Source: Diplonema japonicum
Lineage: Eukaryota; Euglenozoa; Diplonemea; Diplonemida; Diplonemidae
Assembly: GCA_964019335.1 (NCBI GenBank)
Contig: OZ025689.1
Span: forward strand, 493,026 to 557,025
Length of the DNA stretch: 64,000 nucleotides
Direction of reading: 5' to 3'
The notes beneath the pieces are model-generated. The model did no database searches. It had not been told where the DNA came from and saw nothing but the letters and a program-made list of their open reading frames with translations. This document shows, in pieces, positions 39,225 through 48,030 of this stretch. The position numbers and the translations under genes were made by a program. The number at the start of each line of letters is the position of its first letter. Position 1 is the stretch's first letter.

Positions 39225-39399
39225 TTTTTTTTTTTTTCTTTTTTGTGCTGCGAAAAAAAATAAAATAAAAATAAAAAAAAAACGTTTTTCGAGTAAAAGA
39301 AAGAAAAAGAATATCCGAAGTGAATAAGCTGCCAAAGCGAAAGCAATGACATTTCTCCCCCCCCCCCCCCCCTTCATTTTTTAAAAAAGATTTTTTTTT

Positions 39400-40428
39400 T
39401 TAGTTGGATGCAGAATCCTTGTTGTTGTTAATATCGTCCGTCAGCCCCCTCTCTGCCGCCATCTGCACAGAACAGAGGTATCGCAAGCTTAAGGTTTGTA
39501 TAGTTGTATCGGGGGTCCAGTAGGCATGGTCAGCAGGCGGGTCACCCGTCGTTCGAATGAAATCGTTTTCCCAACGGTTGATAAGGGCCAAGGTGTGGGA
39601 GATGTGAACAAGAAGCTGCCCGTCTGTCAGCCTGCCGAGGCTTCTTTCCTGAACTTCGCGGCCGACAAGAAAAGACTGTGTGCACTTCCTCTTAAGAGAA
39701 AGGTACCGAGTACCCGTATGCGTGTCGATCAATGTAGAAGAAGGCCTCGTACCATTATGAGCCGACACGTACCTCTCCACCCATTGCTGCAAGGCTGCAT
39801 CGGTGTCGTTTAGAATATGTACCATTTCCAACCTTTTCATAGTTGTGAACGGTTTGACACAGAACCACCAGGCGATCCTTTTCGTGGCCTCTTCCCACTC
39901 AAGATGGATGTCTGAAGGTGTTTTAACCAACAGAGCAGCTTCTCCCTCAGGAGGTTCCCCCCTACACTCGTAGTACATAAGCGAGGGGCGGTACATTTGT
40001 TGTACGTTGAGCACGTCGGTCGCGCAGTGCCGTTTGAATCTTTCTTGAATCTTGCGGATGATCTCGATAGCGTCTTCGCGTTGTTCTGCGTTGTGTGTGA
40101 AGACGATGGACCTGAACTGGTGTCCTAGGTCCTTGCCCTGCCTGTCGCCTTGCCACCATTTGTGAAAACCCATGAATTTGTACATAAGCTCTCGGTATGA
40201 AACCTTGTTGCTGTTGTACAAAACGGTCACGGCATGTACATGGCCTGTGGAACCCCGCATCACGTCGTCTTGGGTCGGGTTTTCCGTCCACCCCCCGGTG
40301 TACCCTACCTCAACTGTGCCCACTCCGGGGACCCTTGCCATGTTTGATTTCAACGACCAGTAGCATCCGCCTGCGAAGGTTGCGACGTCACCCGTCACCA
40401 GGATCGCTAAGGCAGCGCATAGCGTCAT
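39400..40428 (-). CDS. msrA: Peptide methionine sulfoxide reductase A with long C-terminal extension
   Basis: 342 aa from the ATG at 40428. MsrA domain at about residues 14-150: ATFAGGCYWSL with catalytic Cys 22, VEVGYTGGWTENPT, GSTGHVHAVTVLYN, SYRELMYKFMGFH, and RQGKDLGHQFRSIVF. It reduces methionine-S-sulfoxide in proteins using thioredoxin. The first 13 residues are hydrophobic and could be a signal or anchor. About 190 further residues follow, containing WRFC-like aromatic segments and no recognised domain; whether they supply a resolving Cys is unclear. The start codon overlaps the stop of the upstream gene (ATGA type), so any splice acceptor for this mRNA would have to lie inside that gene's coding region. 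Confidence 0.88.
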   Translation of the reverse strand: MTLCAALAILVTGDVATFAGGCYWSLKSNMARVPGVGTVEVGYTGGWTENPTQDDVMRGSTGHVHAVTVLYNSNKVSYRELMYKFMGFHKWWQGDRQGKDLGHQFRSIVFTHNAEQREDAIEIIRKIQERFKRHCATDVLNVQQMYRPSLMYYECRGEPPEGEAALLVKTPSDIHLEWEEATKRIAWWFCVKPFTTMKRLEMVHILNDTDAALQQWVERYVSAHNGTRPSSTLIDTHTGTRYLSLKRKCTQSFLVGREVQERSLGRLTDGQLLVHISHTLALINRWENDFIRTTGDPPADHAYWTPDTTIQTLSLRYLCSVQMAAERGLTDDINNNKDSASN

Positions 40429-41864
40429 ATAACACCCCCCTTCCCCTTCCCCTTCAACCCTGCGATTGAGATCTGTTGTTTGGAGGCAACCGCGTCGGCA
40501 AAAATACCCGTGGTCCCATGGCCGCCCCACGCGTCGTGGTTGGCCGGGTTCAGTTCTCCCAAAGTCTGCCTCGAGGCAAGGCATAGCAGCAGACCATCTG
40601 TGGTGGACTCGGACGACAGCATTCCCTCGTACACATTGGACGACTGGTCGAGATGGATACTAACGAAGGACGCTATCTCGGAGTACTGTTTGGAGGCTGC
40701 CCGATGGGCTTTGACGAACATGGCAAGATGTGGGGACATGGCCTTGAGGTATGGGTTTGACAGGAGGCGGGAGGTTTTGAGGACCTCTTCGACAACGGTA
40801 TCAGCGAGGTCGGAGAAAATAGCGGCGGTGGGGACGGGCGCGAGCATCTCGCCGACGCACTTCTCGACGTCCCACTTGCAGGACAGCAGAACACCGACGG
40901 CTGTTTTAAAGCTAGCTAACTTGTGGAGGAACACCCCTGCGAGGTCCTCACATTTCACAGATGGGTCCAAAAGCTCACTAGTGATGTGCCTCACATCGTC
41001 GACACAGGTCTGCAGCATCTCTTCGTTGCAGGCGAGGACTTGTTCGAAGGCTTCACAGCTCTTCAAGTGCGTCTCTAAAACAACCGAGTCGCGGAATATT
41101 TGTGTCAGTGTTCCTGTCAGGTCTAAACCTGCAGCGATGACTTCTTCCCGTTGTTTTCCGTTTTCCTCCGCACGTGTTGCGTTTTCTATTGCTTGGTTCA
41201 GCAGCCATAGTGAGCCGTTGATATCCATGACGTGGCCTGTTACTTCTCGCAGCTCGCCTGTTGTGTACTGTTCGTAAGAGAGTGTTGCTTTAAATGTCTG
41301 AAGGTTGCTGCAAAGGGAGTGAAATGAACCCCCGTTGGGACCATCGCAAAGGAGGTCCAGGGCTTCTTGGCACACGTTTATGGATTCTTTAGGGTCGTTG
41401 CAAGGGGCTGTTAGGAAGTCGGGCATTCCCCCGCATACCCTGTCCTCTTCTTGTTCCTGGTCGAGCCAAGCCAATTCATTTTTTTCCACGGGCGATGCTT
41501 GGGGGGACATTAGCCCCGCTGCTCGGTCTGGTATAACAAAAACTTTTTTCTTCACCCTTCGTCTCGTTTCCCTGATGAACAGTTCCTCCCTGAACACGTC
41601 CTTGTATATCCCGTTCAGCTTCCATAGGCCTCGCTTGTCGAAAGCAGCCGCTCCTGCTTTCTTCGCCTTGTCACCAAAGGTGTCCTCCTCTTTATCTATG
41701 GGACTTGATTCGTCTTCCTCGGTCTTTGCAACTTTCTTTTGCAGACTATCCGATTTCTTGGCTGATATCGACACTCTCCTCCTTGGAGAGCACCCCGCTT
41801 TTACCCTTATCATAGTTGGAGACTTCCCTCGTTTGTTTTTTGCGATAGTGAGTTTCGGCGGCAT
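40425..41864 (-). CDS. Unknown conserved-looking helical protein
   Basis: 479 aa from the ATG at 41864 (MPPKLTIAKNKRGK). The first 100 residues are basic and Ser/Lys-rich with an RRRVSISAKK motif that could be nuclear or phosphorylated; the rest (about 130-440) is predicted helical with scattered Cys (for example FHSLCSNLQTFKATLSYEQYTTGELREVTGHVMDI and CKWDVEKCVGEMLAPVP). No membrane segment or catalytic motif. The C-terminus is a Lys/Gly repeat (LKGKGKGG) whose stop overlaps the msrA start by four bases. I do not recognise the family. Confidence 0.7.
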   Translation of the reverse strand: MPPKLTIAKNKRGKSPTMIRVKAGCSPRRRVSISAKKSDSLQKKVAKTEEDESSPIDKEEDTFGDKAKKAGAAAFDKRGLWKLNGIYKDVFREELFIRETRRRVKKKVFVIPDRAAGLMSPQASPVEKNELAWLDQEQEEDRVCGGMPDFLTAPCNDPKESINVCQEALDLLCDGPNGGSFHSLCSNLQTFKATLSYEQYTTGELREVTGHVMDINGSLWLLNQAIENATRAEENGKQREEVIAAGLDLTGTLTQIFRDSVVLETHLKSCEAFEQVLACNEEMLQTCVDDVRHITSELLDPSVKCEDLAGVFLHKLASFKTAVGVLLSCKWDVEKCVGEMLAPVPTAAIFSDLADTVVEEVLKTSRLLSNPYLKAMSPHLAMFVKAHRAASKQYSEIASFVSIHLDQSSNVYEGMLSSESTTDGLLLCLASRQTLGELNPANHDAWGGHGTTGIFADAVASKQQISIAGLKGKGKGGVI

Positions 41865-42474
41865 TTTTTTTTGTTTCTCTTTTCTATATTTCTTTTTCAG
41901 TTTTTTTTTTTTCATTCTAGTTCGAAGCACAAAAAAAGGGGGGGCCGAAGAGGGGCAGAATAGCGGAGCGTGGTAAAGTAGGACCTTAGAGAGTGCAACG
42001 GCACAGTTTGGGGAACAAATAAAAAAGATTTTTTGACGTCTAGTAGGTCAGCGAGAATAAAAAATAAAAAAGAATGGGGACGGAGGGGGGGGGGGGGGGG
42101 GGAAGGGATGAGGGGACTTGACAAAACAAAGAATAAAAAAAGATTTGATTTTTTTTTTTTGGGAGACTTGATGCGGGGGAGGTTTCCCCCCCCCTTTTCC
42201 CCCTTTCGTAGCCTCAAAAATTTAAAAAAAAAAAAAAGAAGTAAGGGGGGAAAAAGAATAACGGGTGTACCAGGGAACCAAACAAAAAATAGAAAGAAGA
42301 AAAAAAAAACACACAAACACCACAAGATCACTCTCGCAATCTGGCTAGTACCAGATGACAAGCAAAAGTGGAAGGGCACAACATAAGGGGGAGTTCAGGT
42401 TAGGAGCCAACTAAGAGACACTTTTTTTTTTTTTTTTTTTTTTTTTTTGTAGTTTCTTTTTATTTTTCTCAAAT
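41865..42474. other. Intergenic spacer with dispersed repeat E
   Basis: About 610 bp of homopolymer-rich DNA, including a G run near 42085-42101 and repeat E (42138-42223). No gene supported. Confidence 0.65.
42138..42223. repeat. Dispersed repeat E, copy 1
   Basis: About 80 bp matching 46845-46950 in the same orientation. Shared blocks are AAAGATTTG, a T run, GGGAGACTTGA, GCGGGGGAGGTTT, a C run, and GTAGCCTCAAAAATTT. The homopolymer lengths differ, the unique blocks hardly do. Confidence 0.8.
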
Positions 42475-43307
42475 TCACCATTCAGTGACTTCGTGGCCTT
42501 TTGCCTCAGCTTTAATTTTGCATTCGTCACATATGGGAGCACCGTCGTCGTCTTCATCCACCCACTTAATAGGAAGACCTTTTTTTTTTTTTTTTTTTTT
42601 AAATTTTCCAATCACCCATACCTGAATCACATGACTCGCACGGGTCGATATCATCTGCCGCCTCTTTTGCGAGCATGTTCGCCCTCTCCAGTCTTGGTTT
42701 CAGATGTTTCTCAAAGAGCTCTTCCCTCATTTTTTCCAGCTCCTCGTCACTTCCCAAATCGGATGAAAAGTCCGTCGTGTCCGCAATGTCGAGGATGGCA
42801 ATTTGATCGCTCTTGTCAATCCCGATTTTGTTGTTCAAAGCGAGGATGTGGATGATCTCCCCACAGCTGTCTGTGTCCATGATTCTGTCTTTCAGGTGCA
42901 CCAACACCGCCATCCCGAATGACACCAGGTACTCGAAACCTCGCTTCAGAAGGTTGCGCAGGAACCGGTACACCAGCTCCACGTTCAAACAGTGCAGACC
43001 GAGCCCGCAGAACCACTTGCGGGTGTACATCTCGGGAAGGAGGTTTCTGTCGGAGTCCATGAAGTACTTGTTGAACTCAGGGTGGTGTCTTTCCACAATT
43101 TCCTAAAAAAAAAAGAGGAAAAAAAAAATAGAGAGAGATATTTATAAATACATACCTGGAAAACGTATGCGTTGGCACCGAACCCATCGGACTCATGCTT
43201 CCAATGGCCGGGGATGATCTTCGTGTTGATGACACGCAGGATTGCGATGACGTCATCCTCCGTCATCGTCAGCAAGAGGAACGCCGCCACGTGGGCCATG
43301 CCCTGTG

Positions 43308-43351
<44 letters not shown>

Positions 43352-44063
43352 CCCATACCTGAGAGTAGTTTCCGAACTCGATCATGCACCCGTTGAGCAA
43401 CTTCTCGAGCCGTTGTCTGTGGTCTTCACCTGCGAAGGTTCGGATGCAGTCCTGCACGATGACCCTCTCCAGCTCCCCGTCTCTGTTTTCAATCTCGACA
43501 AGCGAAGCAGGAGACCTGTCAGCATCGGTACCCAGCAGGGAAATGAAATCCTTTGTCTTTTCAAACGGTTCCTCCCCGGCACTGCCAAGGTACCCTCTGT
43601 CCTCGTTTAAAAGCGCGGCTTTCGTGAACTCCCTTTCACCGAAGTCGCATTCGCGGAGAAGTGGCTTGCTTTCGAGCTTGATGCCCGCCTCCTTCATCGA
43701 CTTCTCAACCTTCCACTTGTTGTCGGCTAGAAGATCCCAGCATTTTTGTTCTTCGCATTCTGCGTTGTTCCTTTTCGCTAAGGCGAGGATTTCGTGCACT
43801 CGTGTGTATGCTTGGTGGCAGATCTCATTGAGTTTTGTTACGCCCACCTTTTGCCTCTTCTCCTTTGCCTTTGTCTCCCACCCTTCTCCGTTCGGGTCTT
43901 CGCTCCACGCTGTGATGGGCAGCTGATCGAAATTCTGCACAAAGGAGACACAGGCAGTAGTATGATCCCCTCCCAGCTTGCTCACCTTCCCCCTGTACTC
44001 CTCATTCAGCTGTGTTAGCTCCTTGTACTGCTCTTCGGTCACAGGCAGGGCAAGAGGTGCCAT
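42475..44063 (-). CDS. TBC-domain Rab GTPase-activating protein, four exons
   Basis: Exons 43359-44063, 43157-43302 plus the base at 43156, 42622-43102 and 42475-42578; three GT-AG introns (56, 53, 43 bp). Spliced product 478 aa starting MAPLALPVTEEQYKEL. The TBC domain spans about residues 190-380. Its two catalytic fingers are present: the Arg of IVQDCIRTF (IxxDxxR) and the Gln of NYSQGM (YxQ), the latter created exactly at the exon 1/2 junction. FFxxW-like core is YTRKWFCGLGLHCLNVELVYRFL. The last exon adds an acidic segment and CDEC, possibly half a zinc site. It should speed GTP hydrolysis on a Rab in vesicle traffic; the Rab partner is unknown. Confidence 0.87.
42579..42621 (-). other. 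Spliceosomal intron 3 of the TBC gene with A-tract acceptor
   Basis: 43 bp; GTATGGGTGATTGG then mostly A, ending in 21 A plus G. Joining GATTCAG to GTCTTCC keeps the frame to a TGA at 42475-42477. Confidence 0.75.
43103..43155 (-). other. Spliceosomal intron 2 of the TBC gene
   Basis: 53 bp; GTATGTAT ... with T-rich end TTTTTAG. Phase 0. Confidence 0.85.
43303..43358 (-). other. Spliceosomal intron 1 of the TBC gene
   Basis: 56 bp; GTATGGG, then about 42 consecutive A, then CCCACAG. Phase 0; splicing creates the YSQGM motif. Confidence 0.85.
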
Positions 44064-44628
44064 TTCTTTTTTTTTTTTTAATGTCCTTTTTATTTTATTT
44101 TTTTTGTATAGACGCGTGGAAACAACAACAAAAAAAAAAAAAAAAAAAAGAATTCGGTGAGAAGGGAAAGAAGAAAAAGAAGAAAAGGAAGAAAAGCCAT
44201 TGAAGGAAGAAGGGAGGGGAGGAGGAAGGTGGAGAAGGGGAACCCAATATGATGATGAAGAACGAAAATAAGCCACCATTAATCTTTTCCTTTCTTTGTT
44301 TTCTTTTTTTTTTTTTTCCCTTCTTCCTTCCTTCTTCCGCTTCATTCACACCCCCCCCCCCTCTCCTCTCCACTCCTTCTTTGTTTTTTTTTTTTTTACT
44401 AATTTTTTCTTTTTCGTATTGGGTTTGAATCAATAATTTTTTTTTAACCGCCAGAATTTAAAAAAAAAAAAAAAGAGCTGCAGCTGCGCGTGACAAATAA
44501 AATTTCGGAGCCAGTGCTCCTTTCCCCCTTTCTCTATTGAATCATTATGAAACAAAAAAAGGGGGGGGGGGAGAGGGGAAAGGATTAAAGTTGTTAGGGA
44601 GAGACGCTTTTTCTTTTTTTTTTTTTTC
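44064..44628. other. Intergenic homopolymer-rich spacer
   Basis: About 565 bp of A, T, G and C runs; nothing else seen. Confidence 0.65.
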
Positions 44629-46641
44629 TTACCTCCGGTAGTTGAGTTTGTTCTTCTTGCTCCACATGGCGATGGTGGCGAGAAACAGGTAGAACACCGA
44701 CAAACCAGCGAGAACCTGAATGTTGACCCATTTTCTGTCCGGTTTGAAGTCTTGCAGCTCGAGGTACTTGTCCCCGGTGTAACAGTCTGTTTCGGTTTCA
44801 ACACAACCAAAATCCTTGCCTTCCAACTCCCCGACGAGCAGGGACTCATAAGAAAGCCGCAGTATAGACATGTACTGAATGATTGAGAAGAATTCAGGGA
44901 GAGAGCCGACGTTAATGAACAATCCGCCGAAAGCGACGAAAATAACAAAGATACCGATCATGACAGTCTGCGCAAAATGCGTGTTTGGCGAGATGGTCCC
45001 GACAAGGAGAGCAAGCATGGAAAAAGGTAATTGTGTCATAGCCATGCACACGCACAGCGTACCGAAGGTAGCAGAATCGTTGGAATCAATCCCATTTTTC
45101 GCGGCGTGGACAAAATCGAACCCCATTAGGAAGTACGTTAAGAAGCCAAACAACAATGTGAGGGATCCTCGAATCAGCAAGATGTCGATCAAGCACAGTG
45201 TAGCAATGTACTCCATCGTGGAGTAGTACCCAGCTGAGACCTCATGATTGAGCAACGGCCGTCTTGCTACGAAATCAGCAGCGGTGTTGAGGTTTCCAAG
45301 CATCAAAGCTGACAGGATGAAGAACAACATTCCAACTCTGTTTTGCATTCCATACTGTTTGTTGTCTTGGTCCGTGTACGAATCAGAGTACACCAACCCT
45401 GCGATCAGCCCCAACAGGAACACCAGCCCGACTTTAGCTAACGACGGCCTCCATTCGTTTTTAATACCGATTAGTTTGAAGTACAAAAGATGTTTCAGTC
45501 TGGTGGCGGATGACGGAGCGGCGCTATCGCTGATCCCCGGGGTTACATTGGAAAACGCTTCTTGGTAATATTCAAGGATATCGCTTTGAAGCTGTGAATA
45601 ATGAGTTGATTTCTTGTATTCAGCGACTAAATCGCTTCCGTTTTGGCAACAGAGGTCCAGGAAATAGTCGGACGGGCAGTCGTACTCGTTTACCTCGAGA
45701 CCGATTTCTTGAAAATAAGGAAGAACTTCATCGGTCCGACCGGAAAAAGCAAGCCCGCCCTCGTCGAGCAAGATTACGGAGTCGAGAAGCTCGTAGACTG
45801 GCCGGCGTGGTTGCGAGAGTGTCATGACCACCGTCATTCCTCTTTCGTATGCTAAGGCTTTGAGCAACCTCATAACCCGCATACCTGATGTCAAGTCAAG
45901 TGAGTACGTCGGGACTTCTAAGAAGAGAACCTTCGGGAGGTGTAGAACTTCAGCCGCGATCGCAACTCGTTTTCGAACTTCTTCTGTTGTATTGTACAAT
46001 AGCATGTCACCGACTTCTTCTAAACCGATGATTTTCGCTGCTAGCCTCCACCCTTCAAGAAGACACCCGCAGTATTTACAAACTTTATAAGATGTTGTTT
46101 CCTTGTCGCATGTCGGACATGAAATTTTCTCTGCTTGTTCGTATTTGTCGTCGTCTTCGCTGTATGTTGGTGTGGAGCTGCGTTTTGGTTGCCGGGTTTT
46201 CATTCTGTAAGCGAATAAAAGATTTTGTTTGACGGTGAGGGCGAGGCGGTCTGCTTTGTATTTTGACACGTAGCCGACACATTTTTGGTAAAGAGAGGCT
46301 TCTATGGGGAGTCCGTTCGCGTATATTCTGCCTTCTGATTGAATGTAGCCGCCTACTGACTTCATTAGTTCTTCTGTTCCTGATTTTTCCGGTCCCAAGA
46401 GGCCGGTAACTTCGCCTTCCCGGAGCATGCCTGAGACATCTACGAGGATGTCCACCGTCTTCTTCCTCAAGCAGAGCTCCTCGAATGCGATCGTTACGCC
46501 GTAGCAGTCTTCCTCTTCGTGTTCGGTGTCCTCTTCAAATTCTTCCTGTTCTTCCTGTTCTTCCTCTTCTTGTTTTTTGTTCTTTGGTTCTGCCGTGTTG
46601 GCACCGTCGCTTGAGTTTGCCCACACATCGGGTCCTGACAT
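44629..46641 (-). CDS. ABCG-type half-transporter with degenerate ATPase and inserted zinc ribbon
   Basis: 670 aa in ABCG order: N-terminal acidic tail (runs of E, residues 24-45), nucleotide-binding domain about 50-320, then about six membrane helices 400-665 (PSLAKVGLVFLLGLIAGLVY, GMLFFILSALMLG, MEYIATLCLIDILLIRG, MLALLVGTISPN, MIGIFVIFVAFGGLFINVG, IQVLAGLSVFYLFLATIAMW). All ATPase motifs are altered: Walker A reads GPEKSGTEE, the signature TEEVRKR lacks SGG, Walker B is LFLEVPT without the usual Asp-Glu pair, and the switch His is Ser (TLSQP). Between Walker A and the signature is an insert with CPTC...CKYCGC, a rubredoxin-like zinc ribbon (about 175-193). The stop codon overlaps a GTAAGA; no further exon was found. 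Confidence 0.85.
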   Translation of the reverse strand: MSGPDVWANSSDGANTAEPKNKKQEEEEQEEQEEFEEDTEHEEEDCYGVTIAFEELCLRKKTVDILVDVSGMLREGEVTGLLGPEKSGTEELMKSVGGYIQSEGRIYANGLPIEASLYQKCVGYVSKYKADRLALTVKQNLLFAYRMKTRQPKRSSTPTYSEDDDKYEQAEKISCPTCDKETTSYKVCKYCGCLLEGWRLAAKIIGLEEVGDMLLYNTTEEVRKRVAIAAEVLHLPKVLFLEVPTYSLDLTSGMRVMRLLKALAYERGMTVVMTLSQPRRPVYELLDSVILLDEGGLAFSGRTDEVLPYFQEIGLEVNEYDCPSDYFLDLCCQNGSDLVAEYKKSTHYSQLQSDILEYYQEAFSNVTPGISDSAAPSSATRLKHLLYFKLIGIKNEWRPSLAKVGLVFLLGLIAGLVYSDSYTDQDNKQYGMQNRVGMLFFILSALMLGNLNTAADFVARRPLLNHEVSAGYYSTMEYIATLCLIDILLIRGSLTLLFGFLTYFLMGFDFVHAAKNGIDSNDSATFGTLCVCMAMTQLPFSMLALLVGTISPNTHFAQTVMIGIFVIFVAFGGLFINVGSLPEFFSIIQYMSILRLSYESLLVGELEGKDFGCVETETDCYTGDKYLELQDFKPDRKWVNIQVLAGLSVFYLFLATIAMWSKKNKLNYRR

Positions 46642-46770
46642 TATTTTTTTTATTTTTATTTTTTTTGGGGAGGGTTTCTTTTTTTTTTTTTTTTTTTAAA
46701 TTGAGAACAGTGTGGTATATGAAAAAATTAAAAAAATAAACAAGGGAAAAAAGAAAGAAAGAAAAAAAAA

Positions 46771-46815
46771 GAGACATTTAAGGGTACCTGATGATGGTGT
46801 GTGGCACGGACGCCC
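46771..46815 (-). repeat. B-type LINE 3'-end repeat
   Basis: Divergent copy of the LINE 3' end (see 18288-18329), followed by T-rich sequence in sense. Probably the 3' terminus of the remnant lying at 47.4-49.7 kb on the same strand. Confidence 0.5.
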
Positions 46816-46844
46816 GATACGATTTGCTTACTTGTTCCAGCATA

Positions 46845-46950
46845 AAAAAAGATTTGTTTTTTTTTTTTTTTTTTTCTTTTTTGGGAGACTTGACGCGGGG
46901 GAGGTTTCCCCCCCCCCTTTTTCCCCCCCTTTTGTAGCCTCAAAAATTTT
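46845..46950. repeat. Dispersed repeat E, copy 2
   Basis: Matches 42138-42223 in the same orientation, with longer homopolymer runs. Confidence 0.8.
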
Positions 46951-46958
46951 TAAAAAAA

Positions 46959-47047
46959 TGGGGCTTTGATTGCAACACTAGGTGGCGTTAAGCGTGCAAT
47001 GAAGCACGAACTACCTACTTGATTACAGGGAACACTCCTCAGCCGAG
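46959..47047. repeat. Dispersed repeat D, copy 1
   Basis: Shares ATGGGGCTT, GTGGCGTTAAG, GTGCAA, GAAGCA and GCCGAGC blocks, in the same order, with 54390-54466. At 54 kb the repeat sits between the arms of a large inverted repeat. Confidence 0.7.
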
Positions 47048-47299
47048 CAGTAGCTTCTTCTGCGTTCCGCGTCGTGTCCTTAATGCGTGCTGTGCTCAAC
47101 CCTAGCCGGGGCGTCCCGGGTAACCAAGATTCTGCGCTCGTGCAGTTTGCTGCCTGTTCGTCACCCTGAGCATCTGCGTTACGTTCTTCCACTCGGGCGC
47201 TACCGGTGATGACCGACGAGGAGGTCAACAGCGAACAACACATCTGATGTACTTCTTATATTTCCATGTTATCCCCACCACCCTTTTAAAAAAGAAGAA
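47048..47299. other. Unassigned GC-richer stretch
   Basis: About 250 bp without homopolymers and with an open minus-strand frame of roughly 97 codons (46950-47243) that matches nothing I recognise. Probably decayed mobile-element sequence, given its surroundings. Confidence 0.4.
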
Positions 47300-47371
47300 G
47301 AATGACTTTGGTTGCTTCATAAACCGCCTGGCGTACGAGCAACTTCTTAACCGCGCTAGCGGATGTTGCTA
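47300..47371 (+). repeat. Dispersed repeat C, copy 2
   Basis: See 871-942. Directly abuts the inverted endonuclease fragment that starts near 47372. Confidence 0.75.
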
Positions 47372-48030
47372 CCCTTCTGTGCTGAAGGATGCATGGCTGC
47401 GGGAAGGGTGGACTGCGTTCTGGTAGGTTGTTGTGTAAGGAAGAACTCGAGCGGAAAGCGGCTGCGAGAGGCACTTCTGGATGGGATACTGAACAAGGCA
47501 AGGGCTCTCCTTGGGGACGTGCCAATCATCGTGGCGGGTGATTTCAACACCACGGTAGCCGAGTCGCCAGTGCTGAAGGCCGCCCTCCAGAGCCACTGGG
47601 TCGACGCAGCAGCAATCCAAGCACGAAAGGAGGGGCTGGAGGCACCACCGTCGCACATAACCAGTACCGCATCAACGAGACCCGACTATATCCTTCTCAA
47701 TAGTGCCGCTGCGACCACACTAAAAGAATGTAGAACGGAGGATATTGGTGTTCCGTCACACAGAGCGGTCACAGTCACCCTGGAAATGGCGCACCAAAGC
47801 CATTCATGCCCAGGGAAATAACAGAATCCGTGGCATTACGATCGATAGGTGCACCCAAGCGATTGAAGGGGTACACCGGAAGGCCGAAATTCGCATCCAG
47901 CAGAACGTGCGAAATTCTGGTAAGACAATGCGCAGTACCGACTGCACAGAGAAAAGAGTGGTCCGACCCCTTCGTACCTGACTACAGAGCTTCGCAATAT
48001 AGGTTGAAAATGTGTAACCAGCGGGTCGCG
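47372..48030 (+). pseudogene. LINE remnant, inverted segment carrying the endonuclease C-terminal half
   Basis: Plus-strand frame with LGDVPIIVAGDFNTT, STRPDYILLN and DIGVPSHRAVTV, matching residues about 150-290 of the intact LINE ORF2. It begins at just the point where the adjoining minus-strand fragment (48031-49674) stops, so the two are consecutive parts of one element with this piece flipped. Frame is lost after LEMAHQSHSCPGK. Confidence 0.8.

Noticed and set aside
47300-47371. tRNA gene in repeat C
   Set aside because: Length is right, but no acceptor stem, B-box or anticodon arm can be formed on either strand.
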